Shown piece by piece: positions 1 to 8,843 of a stretch of DNA of 40,169 nucleotides (position 1 is its first letter; every line of letters starts with the position of its first letter). A model generated the notes under the pieces. It had not been told where the DNA came from, searched no databases, and was given only the letters and a program-made list of their open reading frames with translations. Source of the DNA: a bacterium. Its GTDB lineage: Bacteria > Armatimonadota > Abditibacteriia > Abditibacteriales > Abditibacteriaceae. The translations under genes were made by a program, and so were the position numbers. The stretch covers positions 1 to 40,169 of the forward strand of contig SDZD01000057.1 in assembly GCA_004172935.1 (NCBI GenBank). Reading direction: 5' to 3'.

Positions 1-202
1 GTGGGGATGTTTGGGGCGGGACGTTTCCGGGGAGATGAGACAGGCGGCATCGCAGAACAGTGTGAGACTCCCAGACGATTGTGGCGGGCCTACGCCCTGT
101 CATTTTCCATTGATAAATAGTTTCTGCTTTCGCGCAAAGCAAAGGCGGTTCATACTGCGCGCGCGTCTTTTCGTGGATTCTCAGAATTCACAGACACTCT
201 AT
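1..202. other. Leader region upstream of ugd; no gene seen
   Basis: The frame of ugd stays open back to about position 11, but the 64 residues that this adds show no resemblance to the family and precede a perfect Rossmann start, so I treat this stretch as untranslated. I could not identify a convincing sigma-70 promoter or a Shine-Dalgarno sequence before the ATG at 203. The window edge may cut the end of a gene further left. Confidence 0.4.
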
Positions 203-1573
203 ATGAAACTGGCAGTGATTGGAACTGGTTATGTTGGCTTGGTCGCGGGCGTTTGCTTCGCGGAGGCAGGCAACGATGTAACGTGCGTGGATGTCAACCT
301 CGAAAAACTCGAGCGCTTGCGCGCGGGCGAACTCCCCATCTACGAACCGGGCCTCGAACACCTGTTTCGGCGCAACACACGCGAAGATCGGTTGTTGTTC
401 ACCAATGATCTCGCGGGCGCCATCAAAGATGCCGAAATCATCTTCCTCGCGCTTCCCACACCACCGGGAGCCGATGGGGCCGCCGACCTCAAATACGTGT
501 TGGGCGCTTCATCCGACATCGGCAAACTGCTGACTGCGGGGTCGAACTACAAAGTCATCGTCACCAAATCGACCGTGCCTGTGGGCACAGCCGACAAAGT
601 GCGCGCCGCCGTCTCCCAGCACGCCCAGAGCGAATTCGATGTTGTTTCCAATCCCGAATTTTTGCGCGAAGGCGTGGCTGTCGATGACTTCTTAAAACCC
701 GAACGTGTTGTCATCGGCATCAACGAAGGTTCCACCGACCCAACACGTGCCGAACGCCTGATGCGCGATCTGTATCACCCCTTCTTGATGAGCGGCAACC
801 CCCTGCTCGTCATGGACGCCCGTTCGGCAGAGCTAACCAAGTACGCTGCCAACTCGATGCTGGCGTTGCGCATCTCGTTTATGAACGACATCGCCACCCT
901 GTGCGAACGCTGCGACGCCAACGTCGATAAAGTCCGTCTGGGCGTTGGCCTCGATTCGCGCATCGGCAAGCGCTTCCTCTTCGCGGGCACTGGTTACGGC
1001 GGCTCCTGCTTCCCCAAGGACGTGCAAGCTCTGGTGGCCACTGGCAAAGAATTTGGTGCACCGCAGTCGTTGCTCGAAGCCACCGAAGCCATTAACCAGC
1101 GCCAGAAGAAAACGCTGCTGCCACGCATCGAAAAACATTTCGACGGCGACCTGACGGGCAAAACCTTCGCGATGTGGGGATTGGCGTTCAAACCCAACAC
1201 CGACGACATCCGTGAAGCGCCCGCCTTGGTTCTCATCGAAGAATTGCTCGAACGCGGGGCCAAAGTGGTTGCGTATGACCCCGAAGCGATGGACGCAGTC
1301 GAGCGCTCCTATGGCGCCAAATTCGGCGATCGCCTCACCTACGGCAAGCGCCACTACGATGTCTGCGAAGGCGCCGATGGCCTCATCATCGTGACCGAGT
1401 GGCCCAAATTCCGCGAACCCGACTTCGCCTTCTTGCGCGAGATGCTCACCACTCCGGTCATCTTCGACGGACGCAACGTGTACGATCTCGAAACCATGCA
1501 CGATAAAGGCTTCACCTACTACTCCATCGGACGCCCAACCGTTTTCCCAGCTAAGGCAGGCGAACAGGGTTAA
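203..1573 (+). CDS. ugd: UDP-glucose 6-dehydrogenase
   Basis: Cytosolic NAD-dependent enzyme that oxidises UDP-glucose to UDP-glucuronate, a precursor for acidic exopolysaccharide and other glycans. The 456-residue protein is of normal family length. It opens with the Rossmann motif MKLAVIGTGYVGLVAG, carries the middle-domain signature around GTGYGGSCFPKD with the catalytic cysteine at about residue 269, and ends with the UDP-binding domain (GLAFKPNTDDIREAP). The ATG at 203 was chosen because it places the Rossmann strand at residue 2; the longer open frame upstream is unlike the family. The stop overlaps the start of the peroxiredoxin gene by one base (TAATG), so the two are probably translationally coupled. 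The glycosyltransferase that follows fits a role in glycan synthesis. No Shine-Dalgarno is visible. Confidence 0.95.
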   Translation: MKLAVIGTGYVGLVAGVCFAEAGNDVTCVDVNLEKLERLRAGELPIYEPGLEHLFRRNTREDRLLFTNDLAGAIKDAEIIFLALPTPPGADGAADLKYVLGASSDIGKLLTAGSNYKVIVTKSTVPVGTADKVRAAVSQHAQSEFDVVSNPEFLREGVAVDDFLKPERVVIGINEGSTDPTRAERLMRDLYHPFLMSGNPLLVMDARSAELTKYAANSMLALRISFMNDIATLCERCDANVDKVRLGVGLDSRIGKRFLFAGTGYGGSCFPKDVQALVATGKEFGAPQSLLEATEAINQRQKKTLLPRIEKHFDGDLTGKTFAMWGLAFKPNTDDIREAPALVLIEELLERGAKVVAYDPEAMDAVERSYGAKFGDRLTYGKRHYDVCEGADGLIIVTEWPKFREPDFAFLREMLTTPVIFDGRNVYDLETMHDKGFTYYSIGRPTVFPAKAGEQG

Positions 1574-2067
1574 TGGCACTCAACATCCAGGAAGGAGCGC
1601 CTTTTCCCGATTTTGAGTTGCCCTGCGTGGCGCTTCGCAACGACGAGAAAAGCGAGAAGGTCGTCTCGAACGAAACATTGCGCGGCACCCCCTACGTGCT
1701 GTGGGTGTATCCCAAAGACCAGACTTCGGGCTGCACCATCGAAGCGCGCGAATTCGCCCAGCTTTACACGCAACTTCAAGAGGAAGGCGTCGAAGTCATC
1801 GGCCTATCGCGCGACTCAATTCGCTCCCACATCAACTTTCTCCGAGCGCAAGAACTGCCATTTGCACTTTTAAGTGATGTAGGCGGTACTTGGATGAATT
1901 CTCAGGGTCTAATTTATGAGGCCAAGATGTACGGCAAACCAGTGACGAAAGTGGCACGCACCACTTTCTTCGTTGACGCCGACGGCATCGTGCGCCGCAT
2001 CTGGGAAAACGTAACACCAGCCGGACACGGTGCGCAGGTTTTGGAAGCGGTTACACAGGCAAAGTAA
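1573..2067 (+). CDS. Thioredoxin-fold peroxiredoxin, PrxQ/BCP-like
   Basis: Predicted thiol peroxidase of the AhpC/TSA family that reduces hydrogen peroxide or organic hydroperoxides in the cytosol. The 164-residue protein has the AhpC/TSA layout, with the peroxidatic site in YPKDQTSGCTIEA (Thr51, Cys54) and a downstream conserved Arg in VARTTFFVD. The only other cysteine is Cys18. The resolving cysteine that PrxQ/BCP enzymes often carry five residues after the peroxidatic one is Arg59 here, so it should act as a 1-Cys enzyme or use Cys18 or an outside thiol; this is inference. The start overlaps the ugd stop by one base. There is no obvious metabolic link to the neighbouring glycan genes. 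Confidence 0.9.
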   Translation: MALNIQEGAPFPDFELPCVALRNDEKSEKVVSNETLRGTPYVLWVYPKDQTSGCTIEAREFAQLYTQLQEEGVEVIGLSRDSIRSHINFLRAQELPFALLSDVGGTWMNSQGLIYEAKMYGKPVTKVARTTFFVDADGIVRRIWENVTPAGHGAQVLEAVTQAK

Positions 2068-2116
2068 TTGAGATTTGGATATTGGCCCCAGGTCGGCGAG
2101 AGGTCTTGCGCTGCGA

Positions 2117-3277
2117 ATGGCGAGGCCCGATGAATCACATTTCATGGAACATTCCAGCGCAACCTCTTCGCTCTCGTCTGCCAAGCCAACGCGCGTTTTG
2201 TTCGTCTCGCTGTGGGAGTTAGGCTGGAAAACCTGGGCCAACCAACTCGAACACTACAGCGAAAATTTCCCCGGCCTCGAAGCCGTTCATCTGCGCGTGT
2301 CGCGTCCAAGTTGGATGTGGGCACTCTCCAGAGAATTTCGCCCATTTGGCATACCGGTAATCTCGGCGCGGCGCTCGTGGGAATGGCGCATGAAGCGCAC
2401 AGTGGCGCGCGTCATCAGCTCCGAGCAATTCGATGTCGTCTTCGTCTCGTCGCAAATTCTGGCCCCCGCTCTGATAGAACCCTGTCGACGCGCGGGCGCC
2501 CGCTTCGCCGTCGCAATTGATGTCACTGGCCCCGCCTATCAACGCGACCTGGCGCACCGCAAGGTTTCGCCTCGCCAACGGTGGGAAGACGAAGAAAAAA
2601 TTTACGAAGCCTCCGATTTGAGCGTAACCATGAGTTCATGGATCGCCGATTCGCTGCACAACGATTTCAAAGTCCCCAGAGAACAGATTTGCGTGACAGT
2701 GCCCGCCGTAGCATTAGGGCCAGACGCCCAGACAGCCCCTCAACCCGCCGAAAAAAGACTCCCGCGCATCTTGTTCTGTGGCAACGACTGGAAGCGCAAA
2801 GGCGGGCCGCGCCTGGTGCGCTGGCATCAAGAACTCTGGAAAGATAAAGCCGAGTTGCACATCACATCGGGCACCGCGCCGCCACTCAAAGGTTTGCCCA
2901 ATGTATTCCATCATGGCATGGTGCCTTACGACCATTTGGTGAACACCATAATGCCGACCAGCGACATATTCTGCCTGCCAACCTATAACGACATGTCCCC
3001 CTTCGCCGTCAGCGTGGCCCAGGCGGCAGGGCTTGCCACCGTCTCATCGCGCATAGGTGGTATGAACGATTTGGTCATCGACGGCGAAACCGGCCTACTG
3101 TTCGCCCCCAACGATGACGCAGGTTTCAAAGCGGGTATAACTCGACTTCTAAACGACCCAGGATTACGCTCCAGCATGGGCACAGCAGCAAGACAGCACG
3201 CCGAAGCCAACCTCGACGCAGCCAAGGTATTTCCTCACCTGCTGTCCCGCCTCGTCACTCTCAAATTAGACAAATAA
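2117..3277 (+). CDS. Family 4 type (GT-B) glycosyltransferase
   Basis: Probable cytosolic retaining glycosyltransferase that moves a sugar from a nucleotide donor onto a glycan or lipid acceptor. The N-terminal half (RVLFVSLWELGWKTW) is the variable acceptor domain. The C-terminal half is a Glycos_transf_1 domain: ILFCGNDWKRKGG, then LPTYNDMSPFAVSVAQAAG with the donor-binding region, SSRIGGMNDLVIDGETGLL, and a helical end. The usual E-x7-E signature is not strict (the second acidic position is hard to place), so the exact sugar cannot be predicted. Starts at TTG 2075, ATG 2117 and ATG 2144 are all in frame. 2117 is preferred because GAGAGG lies about 13 bases upstream, but 2144 is also possible. 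It probably belongs to a transcript with ugd and the peroxiredoxin gene. Confidence 0.85.
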   Translation: MARPDESHFMEHSSATSSLSSAKPTRVLFVSLWELGWKTWANQLEHYSENFPGLEAVHLRVSRPSWMWALSREFRPFGIPVISARRSWEWRMKRTVARVISSEQFDVVFVSSQILAPALIEPCRRAGARFAVAIDVTGPAYQRDLAHRKVSPRQRWEDEEKIYEASDLSVTMSSWIADSLHNDFKVPREQICVTVPAVALGPDAQTAPQPAEKRLPRILFCGNDWKRKGGPRLVRWHQELWKDKAELHITSGTAPPLKGLPNVFHHGMVPYDHLVNTIMPTSDIFCLPTYNDMSPFAVSVAQAAGLATVSSRIGGMNDLVIDGETGLLFAPNDDAGFKAGITRLLNDPGLRSSMGTAARQHAEANLDAAKVFPHLLSRLVTLKLDK

Positions 3278-3349
3278 TCACCCCGATTCTCAGGCAAAAT
3301 CCGGCAACTATTCAAAATTTTGTCTTGCCGCCTCTAACTGCATGTTGTA

Positions 3350-3530
3350 GTCTCTACGGTGCCTGATAACAACATATAGTGTTCGTTTTCATTTGAGAGG
3401 GATTTCTTGGGTTGAGTTTGCTTTGTAGCAAAATGCTCATAGAAGTCAGGGGGAAGTTGGTGAAATTCCAACGCTGTCGCGCAACGGTAAGCCGTTCTAA
3501 CGGATAAGCCCGAATGCCTACCACTCAAAT
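3350..3530 (+). promoter_or_regulatory. Cobalamin (adenosylcobalamin) riboswitch aptamer
   Basis: Metabolite-binding leader RNA of the nrdAB operon. The 5' element GGTGCC lies at 3358-3363. The core reads GGGGAAGTTGGTGAAATTCC at about 3450-3469, followed by CGCTGTCGCGCAACGGTAA at 3472-3490, which matches the family core (GGGAA..GGTGAAA.TCC..CGCTG.C.CGCAAC.GTAA). The B12 box is AAGCCCGAATGCCTACC at 3506-3522. A terminator hairpin follows 110 bases later, just before nrdA, which fits a transcription-termination switch that shuts the operon off when coenzyme B12 is present. The outer borders are approximate. Confidence 0.92.
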
Positions 3531-3631
3531 GCCGTCTTGTGAACCGCAATTCGGCTCATCCCTCGCGAAAAGGGAGTCTCGCGGCCAGTGAAAGTTGAGT
3601 GCGGTTTTCCGCGCCTTTCCACGCCTCTTGC

Positions 3632-3665
3632 TGCTCGTTTTCGCGAAGAAAACGGGCATTTTTTG
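3632..3665 (+). terminator. Riboswitch expression platform: intrinsic terminator before nrdA
   Basis: An 11-bp stem (3632-3642 with 3648-3658, one G-U pair) around the loop GCGAA is followed by a run of six T (3659-3664). It ends only 20 bases before the nrdA ATG. Its place between a B12 aptamer and the gene makes it the likely OFF structure. The segment 3540-3547 (GAACCGCA) could pair with TGCGGTTT at about 3600-3607 as a competing fold, which I have not tested by folding. Confidence 0.85.
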
Positions 3666-3684
3666 TTGCTGTTGGCGTGAAATC

Positions 3685-6117
3685 ATGTCAACTTCCACTG
3701 TAACGACAGCCGCTTTATCCGCCGAATGGCGTGGACACCTCTTCGATGCCGGAGCCGGACTGCTCGATGTTCATATTGCCACTCTGTGCGACGAAATCTC
3801 GCTCCAATTGCCCCCCAACGCCGACGACTCAGTGCTGTTCAAAGCCTCGCTGGCCGCAGCCCGTTCGCGCATCGAAATCGAGCCTAACTACAGCTTTGTG
3901 GCTGCGCGCGTGTTGCTGTTGCAGTTAGCCCGCGAAGTATCAGGCCAGAACGAACTCACTCTCAATCAAATCGGCGACCTCTACCGCCGCGAGTTGCGTC
4001 GCAGCTTGGAGCGCGGCGTGCAAGCCGGAGTGTTGGACGCCGCTGTTCTGGAATTTGACCTCGAAAAATTAGCTGACGCCCTGCGCCCAGAGCGCGACTG
4101 GAACTGGACATTTTTAGGTCTGCAAACCCTCTACGACCGCTACTTCGTGCAAGACCAAGACGGCAACCGCCTCGAACTGCCGCAAATATTCTGGATGCGC
4201 GTGGCGATTGGCCTCTCCCTTCAGGAAGACAACCCCACCGCGCGCGCCATCGAGTTCTATGAAGTCCTGTCGCAGAAATTATTCGTTTCGGCCACCCCCA
4301 CGCTGTTCCACGCTGCCACCAAGCACCCACAACTTTCCTCGTGCTACCTGACCACCGTACCAGACGACCTGGGCGGCATCTTCAAGTGCTTGCAAGACAA
4401 CGCGCTACTTTCCAAGTGGGCCGGGGGCCTCGGCAACGACTGGACCAACGTGCGCGCTCTGGGCGCCAAAATCAAGGGTACTGGCGGCATCAGCCAGGGC
4501 ATTGTGCCCTTCCTTAAAGTCGCCAACGACGCCGCAGTCGCCGTCAATCAGGGTGGACGCCGCAAGGGCGCCGTGTGCGCCTACGTCGAATCTTGGCACC
4601 TCGACATCGAAGAATTTCTGGAACTGCGCAAGAACACGGGCGACGAGCGCCGCCGCACCCACGACATGAACACGGCGAACTGGATTCCCGACTTGTTCAT
4701 GCAGCGCGTCGCTCAAAACGGCCAATGGACGCTATTCTCGCCCGACGAAACGCCCGACTTGCACGACCTATATGGCGTCACCTTCAAGCAAAAGTACGAA
4801 GAGTACGAACGCCGTGCCGATGCGGGCGAGATCAAGGCATGGAAGCGCGTTGAGGCCGTGACGCTGTGGCGCCGGATGCTGTCGATGGTGTTTGAAACCG
4901 GACACCCCTGGATCACTTTCAAAGACCCTTGCAACCTACGCTCGCCACAAGACCACGTCGGCACCGTTCACAACTCGAACCTCTGCACCGAAATCACGCT
5001 CAACAACTCGGCAGAAGAGACGGCGGTTTGTAACCTCGGCTCGATTAACCTGACCGCCTATATCGACAACGGCACCTTCGACCGTGAATTGTTGGCACAG
5101 ACGGTTAAAACCGCGCTGCGAATGCTCGATAACGTCGTTGATCTCAACTACTACCCGACCATCGAAGCCAAGCGCGCCAACCAGCGCCACCGTCCAGTCG
5201 GCCTCGGCATCATGGGCTTCCAGGATGCGCTCTATCAACTCGGCATCTCCTACGGCAGCGACGAGGCCATGCAGTGGGCCGACCAGACACAGGAACTGAT
5301 TTCGTTCCACGCCATCCTTAGCTCCACCGGCCTCGCCAAAGAGCGCGGCGCCTACCAGACCTTCAAAGGCTCGAAATGGGAGCGTGGCCTGTTGCCACTC
5401 GATACCATCGAAATCCTCGAAGCTGAGCGCGGAGACAAAATCGAAGTCGACCGCTCATCTCACCTCGACTGGAAACCCGTTCGCGAGGCCATTCTCGAAC
5501 ACGGTATGCGCAACTCAAACGTGATGGCGATTGCCCCCACCGCCACCATTTCCAACATCGCGGGTTGCTCGCAGTCCATCGAACCCGCCTACAAAAACCT
5601 GTTCGTCAAATCGAACCTGTCTGGCGAGTTCACCCAGATCAACGAATATCTGGTGCGCGACCTGAAAAAACTCGGCCTGTGGGACGAGCACATGCGCTCA
5701 GAACTCAAATACCACGACGGCAGCGTGCAAACCATCTCCCGCGTGCCCGACGCGCTCAAGACGCGCTATAAAACGGCCTTCGAAATCGAGCCAGAGTGGA
5801 TTTTGGAAGCGGGCGCCCGTCGCCAGAAATGGATTGACATGGGCCAGAGCCTGAACCTGTACATGAGCGCCCCCAGCGGCAAAAAGCTGGACGAGATGTA
5901 TTTCACGGCATGGCGAATGGGCCTCAAAACCACCTATTACCTGCGCACCCTCGCCGCCACCCAGGTCGAGAAATCGACCCTCGACGTGAACCGCTTCGGA
6001 GTCCAACCCAAGTGGATGAAAAGCGAATCGGCCTCCAGCCAAATCCAGGTCGACCGTGCCGCTTCCGCTGACCCAATCGCCTGCACCCTTGGCGCCGAGT
6101 GCGAAGCCTGCCAGTAG
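3685..6117 (+). CDS. nrdA: Class I ribonucleoside-diphosphate reductase, large (alpha) subunit
   Basis: Cytosolic enzyme that reduces ribonucleoside diphosphates to deoxyribonucleotides together with NrdB. The 810-residue protein has all active-site elements: the redox Cys220 in HPQLSSC, the NxCxE motif SNLCTEI (Asn432, Cys434, Glu436), the second redox Cys449 in AVCNLGSINL, the radical-transfer pair Tyr751-Tyr752 in KTTYYLRTL, and the C-terminal CxxC tail (Cys806, Cys809) that is re-reduced by thioredoxin. The first 70 residues do not show the VxKRDG-type ATP-cone start, so overall activity control by dATP may be weak or absent. ATG 3685 was chosen over the open TTG at 3595 because the latter would translate through the terminator hairpin. 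The gene is the first of the B12-riboswitch operon with nrdB. Confidence 0.95.
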   Translation: MSTSTVTTAALSAEWRGHLFDAGAGLLDVHIATLCDEISLQLPPNADDSVLFKASLAAARSRIEIEPNYSFVAARVLLLQLAREVSGQNELTLNQIGDLYRRELRRSLERGVQAGVLDAAVLEFDLEKLADALRPERDWNWTFLGLQTLYDRYFVQDQDGNRLELPQIFWMRVAIGLSLQEDNPTARAIEFYEVLSQKLFVSATPTLFHAATKHPQLSSCYLTTVPDDLGGIFKCLQDNALLSKWAGGLGNDWTNVRALGAKIKGTGGISQGIVPFLKVANDAAVAVNQGGRRKGAVCAYVESWHLDIEEFLELRKNTGDERRRTHDMNTANWIPDLFMQRVAQNGQWTLFSPDETPDLHDLYGVTFKQKYEEYERRADAGEIKAWKRVEAVTLWRRMLSMVFETGHPWITFKDPCNLRSPQDHVGTVHNSNLCTEITLNNSAEETAVCNLGSINLTAYIDNGTFDRELLAQTVKTALRMLDNVVDLNYYPTIEAKRANQRHRPVGLGIMGFQDALYQLGISYGSDEAMQWADQTQELISFHAILSSTGLAKERGAYQTFKGSKWERGLLPLDTIEILEAERGDKIEVDRSSHLDWKPVREAILEHGMRNSNVMAIAPTATISNIAGCSQSIEPAYKNLFVKSNLSGEFTQINEYLVRDLKKLGLWDEHMRSELKYHDGSVQTISRVPDALKTRYKTAFEIEPEWILEAGARRQKWIDMGQSLNLYMSAPSGKKLDEMYFTAWRMGLKTTYYLRTLAATQVEKSTLDVNRFGVQPKWMKSESASSQIQVDRAASADPIACTLGAECEACQ

Positions 6118-6121
6118 GAAG

Positions 6122-6151
6122 CTATTGGCTTTTAGCTGTTAGCCATTAGCC
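6122..6151. repeat. Heptad tandem repeat CTNTTRG between nrdA and nrdB
   Basis: Four degenerate 7-base units in a row (CTATTGG, CTTTTAG, CTGTTAG, CCATTAG). The same units recur at 10011-10038 behind the thioredoxin-like gene. It lies in the 54-base nrdA-nrdB gap. Confidence 0.6.
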
Positions 6152-6171
6152 AACCCATCATCTAACAACCA

Positions 6172-7215
<1,044 letters not shown>

Positions 7216-7233
7216 ATAGCCCCCATATAAACG

Positions 7234-7276
7234 AGAAGTGCCCTGTCAGTAATATGACAGGGCACTTCTTTTATTT
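7234..7276 (+). terminator. Intrinsic terminator of the nrdAB operon
   Basis: Perfect 15-bp stem (7234-7248 with 7255-7269) around the loop GTAATA, followed by TTTATTT. It sits between nrdB and the converging aldo/keto reductase gene and could serve both strands. Confidence 0.92.
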
Positions 7277-8315
7277 ATCTTGGTAGCTCGCCACTCTCAA
7301 ACAGCACTCTGCGCTCTACATTGTGCATCTGTGCCATCCAACCGGGATATTCGGGAACGATGGCACTCGCCTCGTCAAGCGTCTTAAGTTCGCTTTCAGA
7401 CAACCGAACCTCTGTCGCCTTGAGATTATCCTCCAATTGTTCGAGCCTCTTGGCGCCGAGAATAACGCTGGTAACTGGGCGTTGGTGTAACAGCCAGGCA
7501 ATCGAAATCGCCGCCATCGAAACGCCGTGTGTCACCGCGATTCCGTCCAGTGCATCAAGTACCACCTCGCCCCGTTCCTCGTTGATAGGCGGAAAGTCGA
7601 TGCTCGTGCGCCGCCCACCACTCTTACCATCTCGGTACTTACCCGATAGATAGCCACTGGCGAGGGGACTCCAAACCATCAATCCCAGTCCTTGTGCCTC
7701 AAGCATCGGCACGATCTCGCGTTCCAGCTCGCGACCGACCAGCGAATAATAAGATTGCACCGAATGAAGCCGTGTCGCATTCAAACGCTCAGCAACACCG
7801 AGTGCCTGAACGACCTGCCACGCCGCCCAATTCGATACACCGACATAGCGAACCAGCCCCTGTCGCACGAGGTCATCAAGCGCGCGCACGACTTCCTCTA
7901 GCGAAGTTGCCGAGTCCCATGCATGAATTTGGTACAGGTCGATATGCTCGGTTCCGAGTCGCTTCAAACTCGCCTTCACCTGCTCCATGATATGATAGCG
8001 CGAGGCGCCGCTATCGTTTGGTCCCTTGCCCATAGCACCTTCCACTTTGGTCGAAATCACCACGTCTTGACGCGCGATACCGAGATTTTTAAGCGCACGC
8101 CCAGTGATTTCCTCCGACTGCCCGCCTGTATAAACATTAGCGGTATCAATGAAGTTGATGCCCTCATCGAACGCGCGGCGGACGATGGCATCGGCCTCCT
8201 CCTGCCCCACTCCCGTAGCCGAAGCGAATCTCCCCGAATGTGTGCCAAAAGTCATTGTGCCAAGGCACAACTCAGACACGAACAAGCCAGTTTTCCCAAG
8301 AACTTTGTAGCGCAT
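7275..8315 (-). CDS. Aldo/keto reductase family oxidoreductase
   Basis: Cytosolic NADPH-dependent (beta/alpha)8-barrel reductase of aldehydes or ketones; the natural substrate is unknown. The 346-residue protein has the family start (GKTGLFVSELCLGTMTFG) and the catalytic tetrad: Asp and Tyr in FIDTANVYTGGQSEE, Lys in ISTKVEGAMG and His in LYQIHAWD. The C-terminal end has the cofactor-binding segment VTSVILGAKRLEQLEDNL. GAGGAA lies directly upstream of the start ATG. It is 22 bases downstream of the PhnB-like VOC gene on the same strand, so both are probably expressed from the promoter at 8787-8816 under the divergent TetR protein. A role in detoxifying a reactive carbonyl is an inference from that context. 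Confidence 0.93.
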   Translation of the reverse strand: MRYKVLGKTGLFVSELCLGTMTFGTHSGRFASATGVGQEEADAIVRRAFDEGINFIDTANVYTGGQSEEITGRALKNLGIARQDVVISTKVEGAMGKGPNDSGASRYHIMEQVKASLKRLGTEHIDLYQIHAWDSATSLEEVVRALDDLVRQGLVRYVGVSNWAAWQVVQALGVAERLNATRLHSVQSYYSLVGRELEREIVPMLEAQGLGLMVWSPLASGYLSGKYRDGKSGGRRTSIDFPPINEERGEVVLDALDGIAVTHGVSMAAISIAWLLHQRPVTSVILGAKRLEQLEDNLKATEVRLSESELKTLDEASAIVPEYPGWMAQMHNVERRVLFESGELPR

Positions 8316-8337
8316 AATTCCTCATGTACTGCGCTGC

Positions 8338-8763
8338 TCAGGACGCGGCGTATTCGCTCTCAACATCCAACACCCAAATAATGCCGAACCGGTCTTTCAG
8401 CATTCCATATAAAGCCGACCATCCCGCAGGGCCGAGCGGCTGAATAATAGTTGCGCTTTGAGAAAGTTTCTCCCAGTAAGAGGCGATCTCTTCGGCAGAG
8501 TTGCCACGTATCGAGACAAAAAACGCATTCTCGCCTGAGTTCCACGGCAGGCGCGCTGGCACATCATACGCCATTACGCGGAAGCCACTGTCAGCAGCCA
8601 CTTGCCCCCACATTACATGGTTAGCTTCGGACAGGTCGTGGACGTTTCCGGCGTCGTTGTACGACACGACCATTTGCTCGCCGCCAAAAACGGATTGATA
8701 AAAATCGAGCGCGGCGCGGGCCTCGCCTCGAAAGTTCAGATGAGTTGTTGTCTTGATTGGCAT
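8338..8763 (-). CDS. PhnB-like VOC family protein
   Basis: A 141-residue protein of the vicinal oxygen chelate fold, PhnB/DUF1338-unrelated subgroup typified by THLNFRGEARAALDFYQSVFGGE at its start (quoted part: HLNFRGEARAALDFY). It contains two beta-alpha-beta-beta-beta units, ending in DRFGIIWVLDVE. Members include metal-free proteins and no reaction can be assigned. It is the first gene of a probable two-gene unit with the aldo/keto reductase and begins about 24 bases from the proposed -10 box. The divergent TetR regulator and the operator point to induction by a small molecule. The function is not known. Confidence 0.85.
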   Translation of the reverse strand: MPIKTTTHLNFRGEARAALDFYQSVFGGEQMVVSYNDAGNVHDLSEANHVMWGQVAADSGFRVMAYDVPARLPWNSGENAFFVSIRGNSAEEIASYWEKLSQSATIIQPLGPAGWSALYGMLKDRFGIIWVLDVESEYAAS

Positions 8764-8786
8764 ATCTATTTACTTTTTCAAAATAC

Positions 8787-8816
8787 ACTATACCGTATAG
8801 TATATTTTAAAGTCAA
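8787..8816 (-). promoter_or_regulatory. Promoter of the VOC/aldo-keto reductase genes with TetR-type operator
   Basis: On the minus strand, -35 TTGACT (8816-8811) and -10 TATAGT (8792-8787) are separated by 18 bases. The 15-base perfect palindrome ACTATACCGTATAGT (8787-8801, central C at 8794) covers the -10 box. Its place between a TetR gene and a divergent operon makes it the likely binding site of that repressor. Confidence 0.75.
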
Positions 8817-8843
8817 GGATGTATAATTGAGGTAACGAACGGT

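Noticed and set aside
11..202. N-terminal extension of ugd
   Set aside because: The Rossmann fold begins exactly at the ATG at 203; the extension has no family match.
833..1579. 248-residue minus-strand frame over ugd
   Set aside because: Shadow of the ugd codon pattern; no domain or ribosome site.
3595..3684. TTG start extending nrdA by 30 residues
   Set aside because: The segment contains the riboswitch terminator, and its Leu/Cys-rich translation is unlike NrdA.
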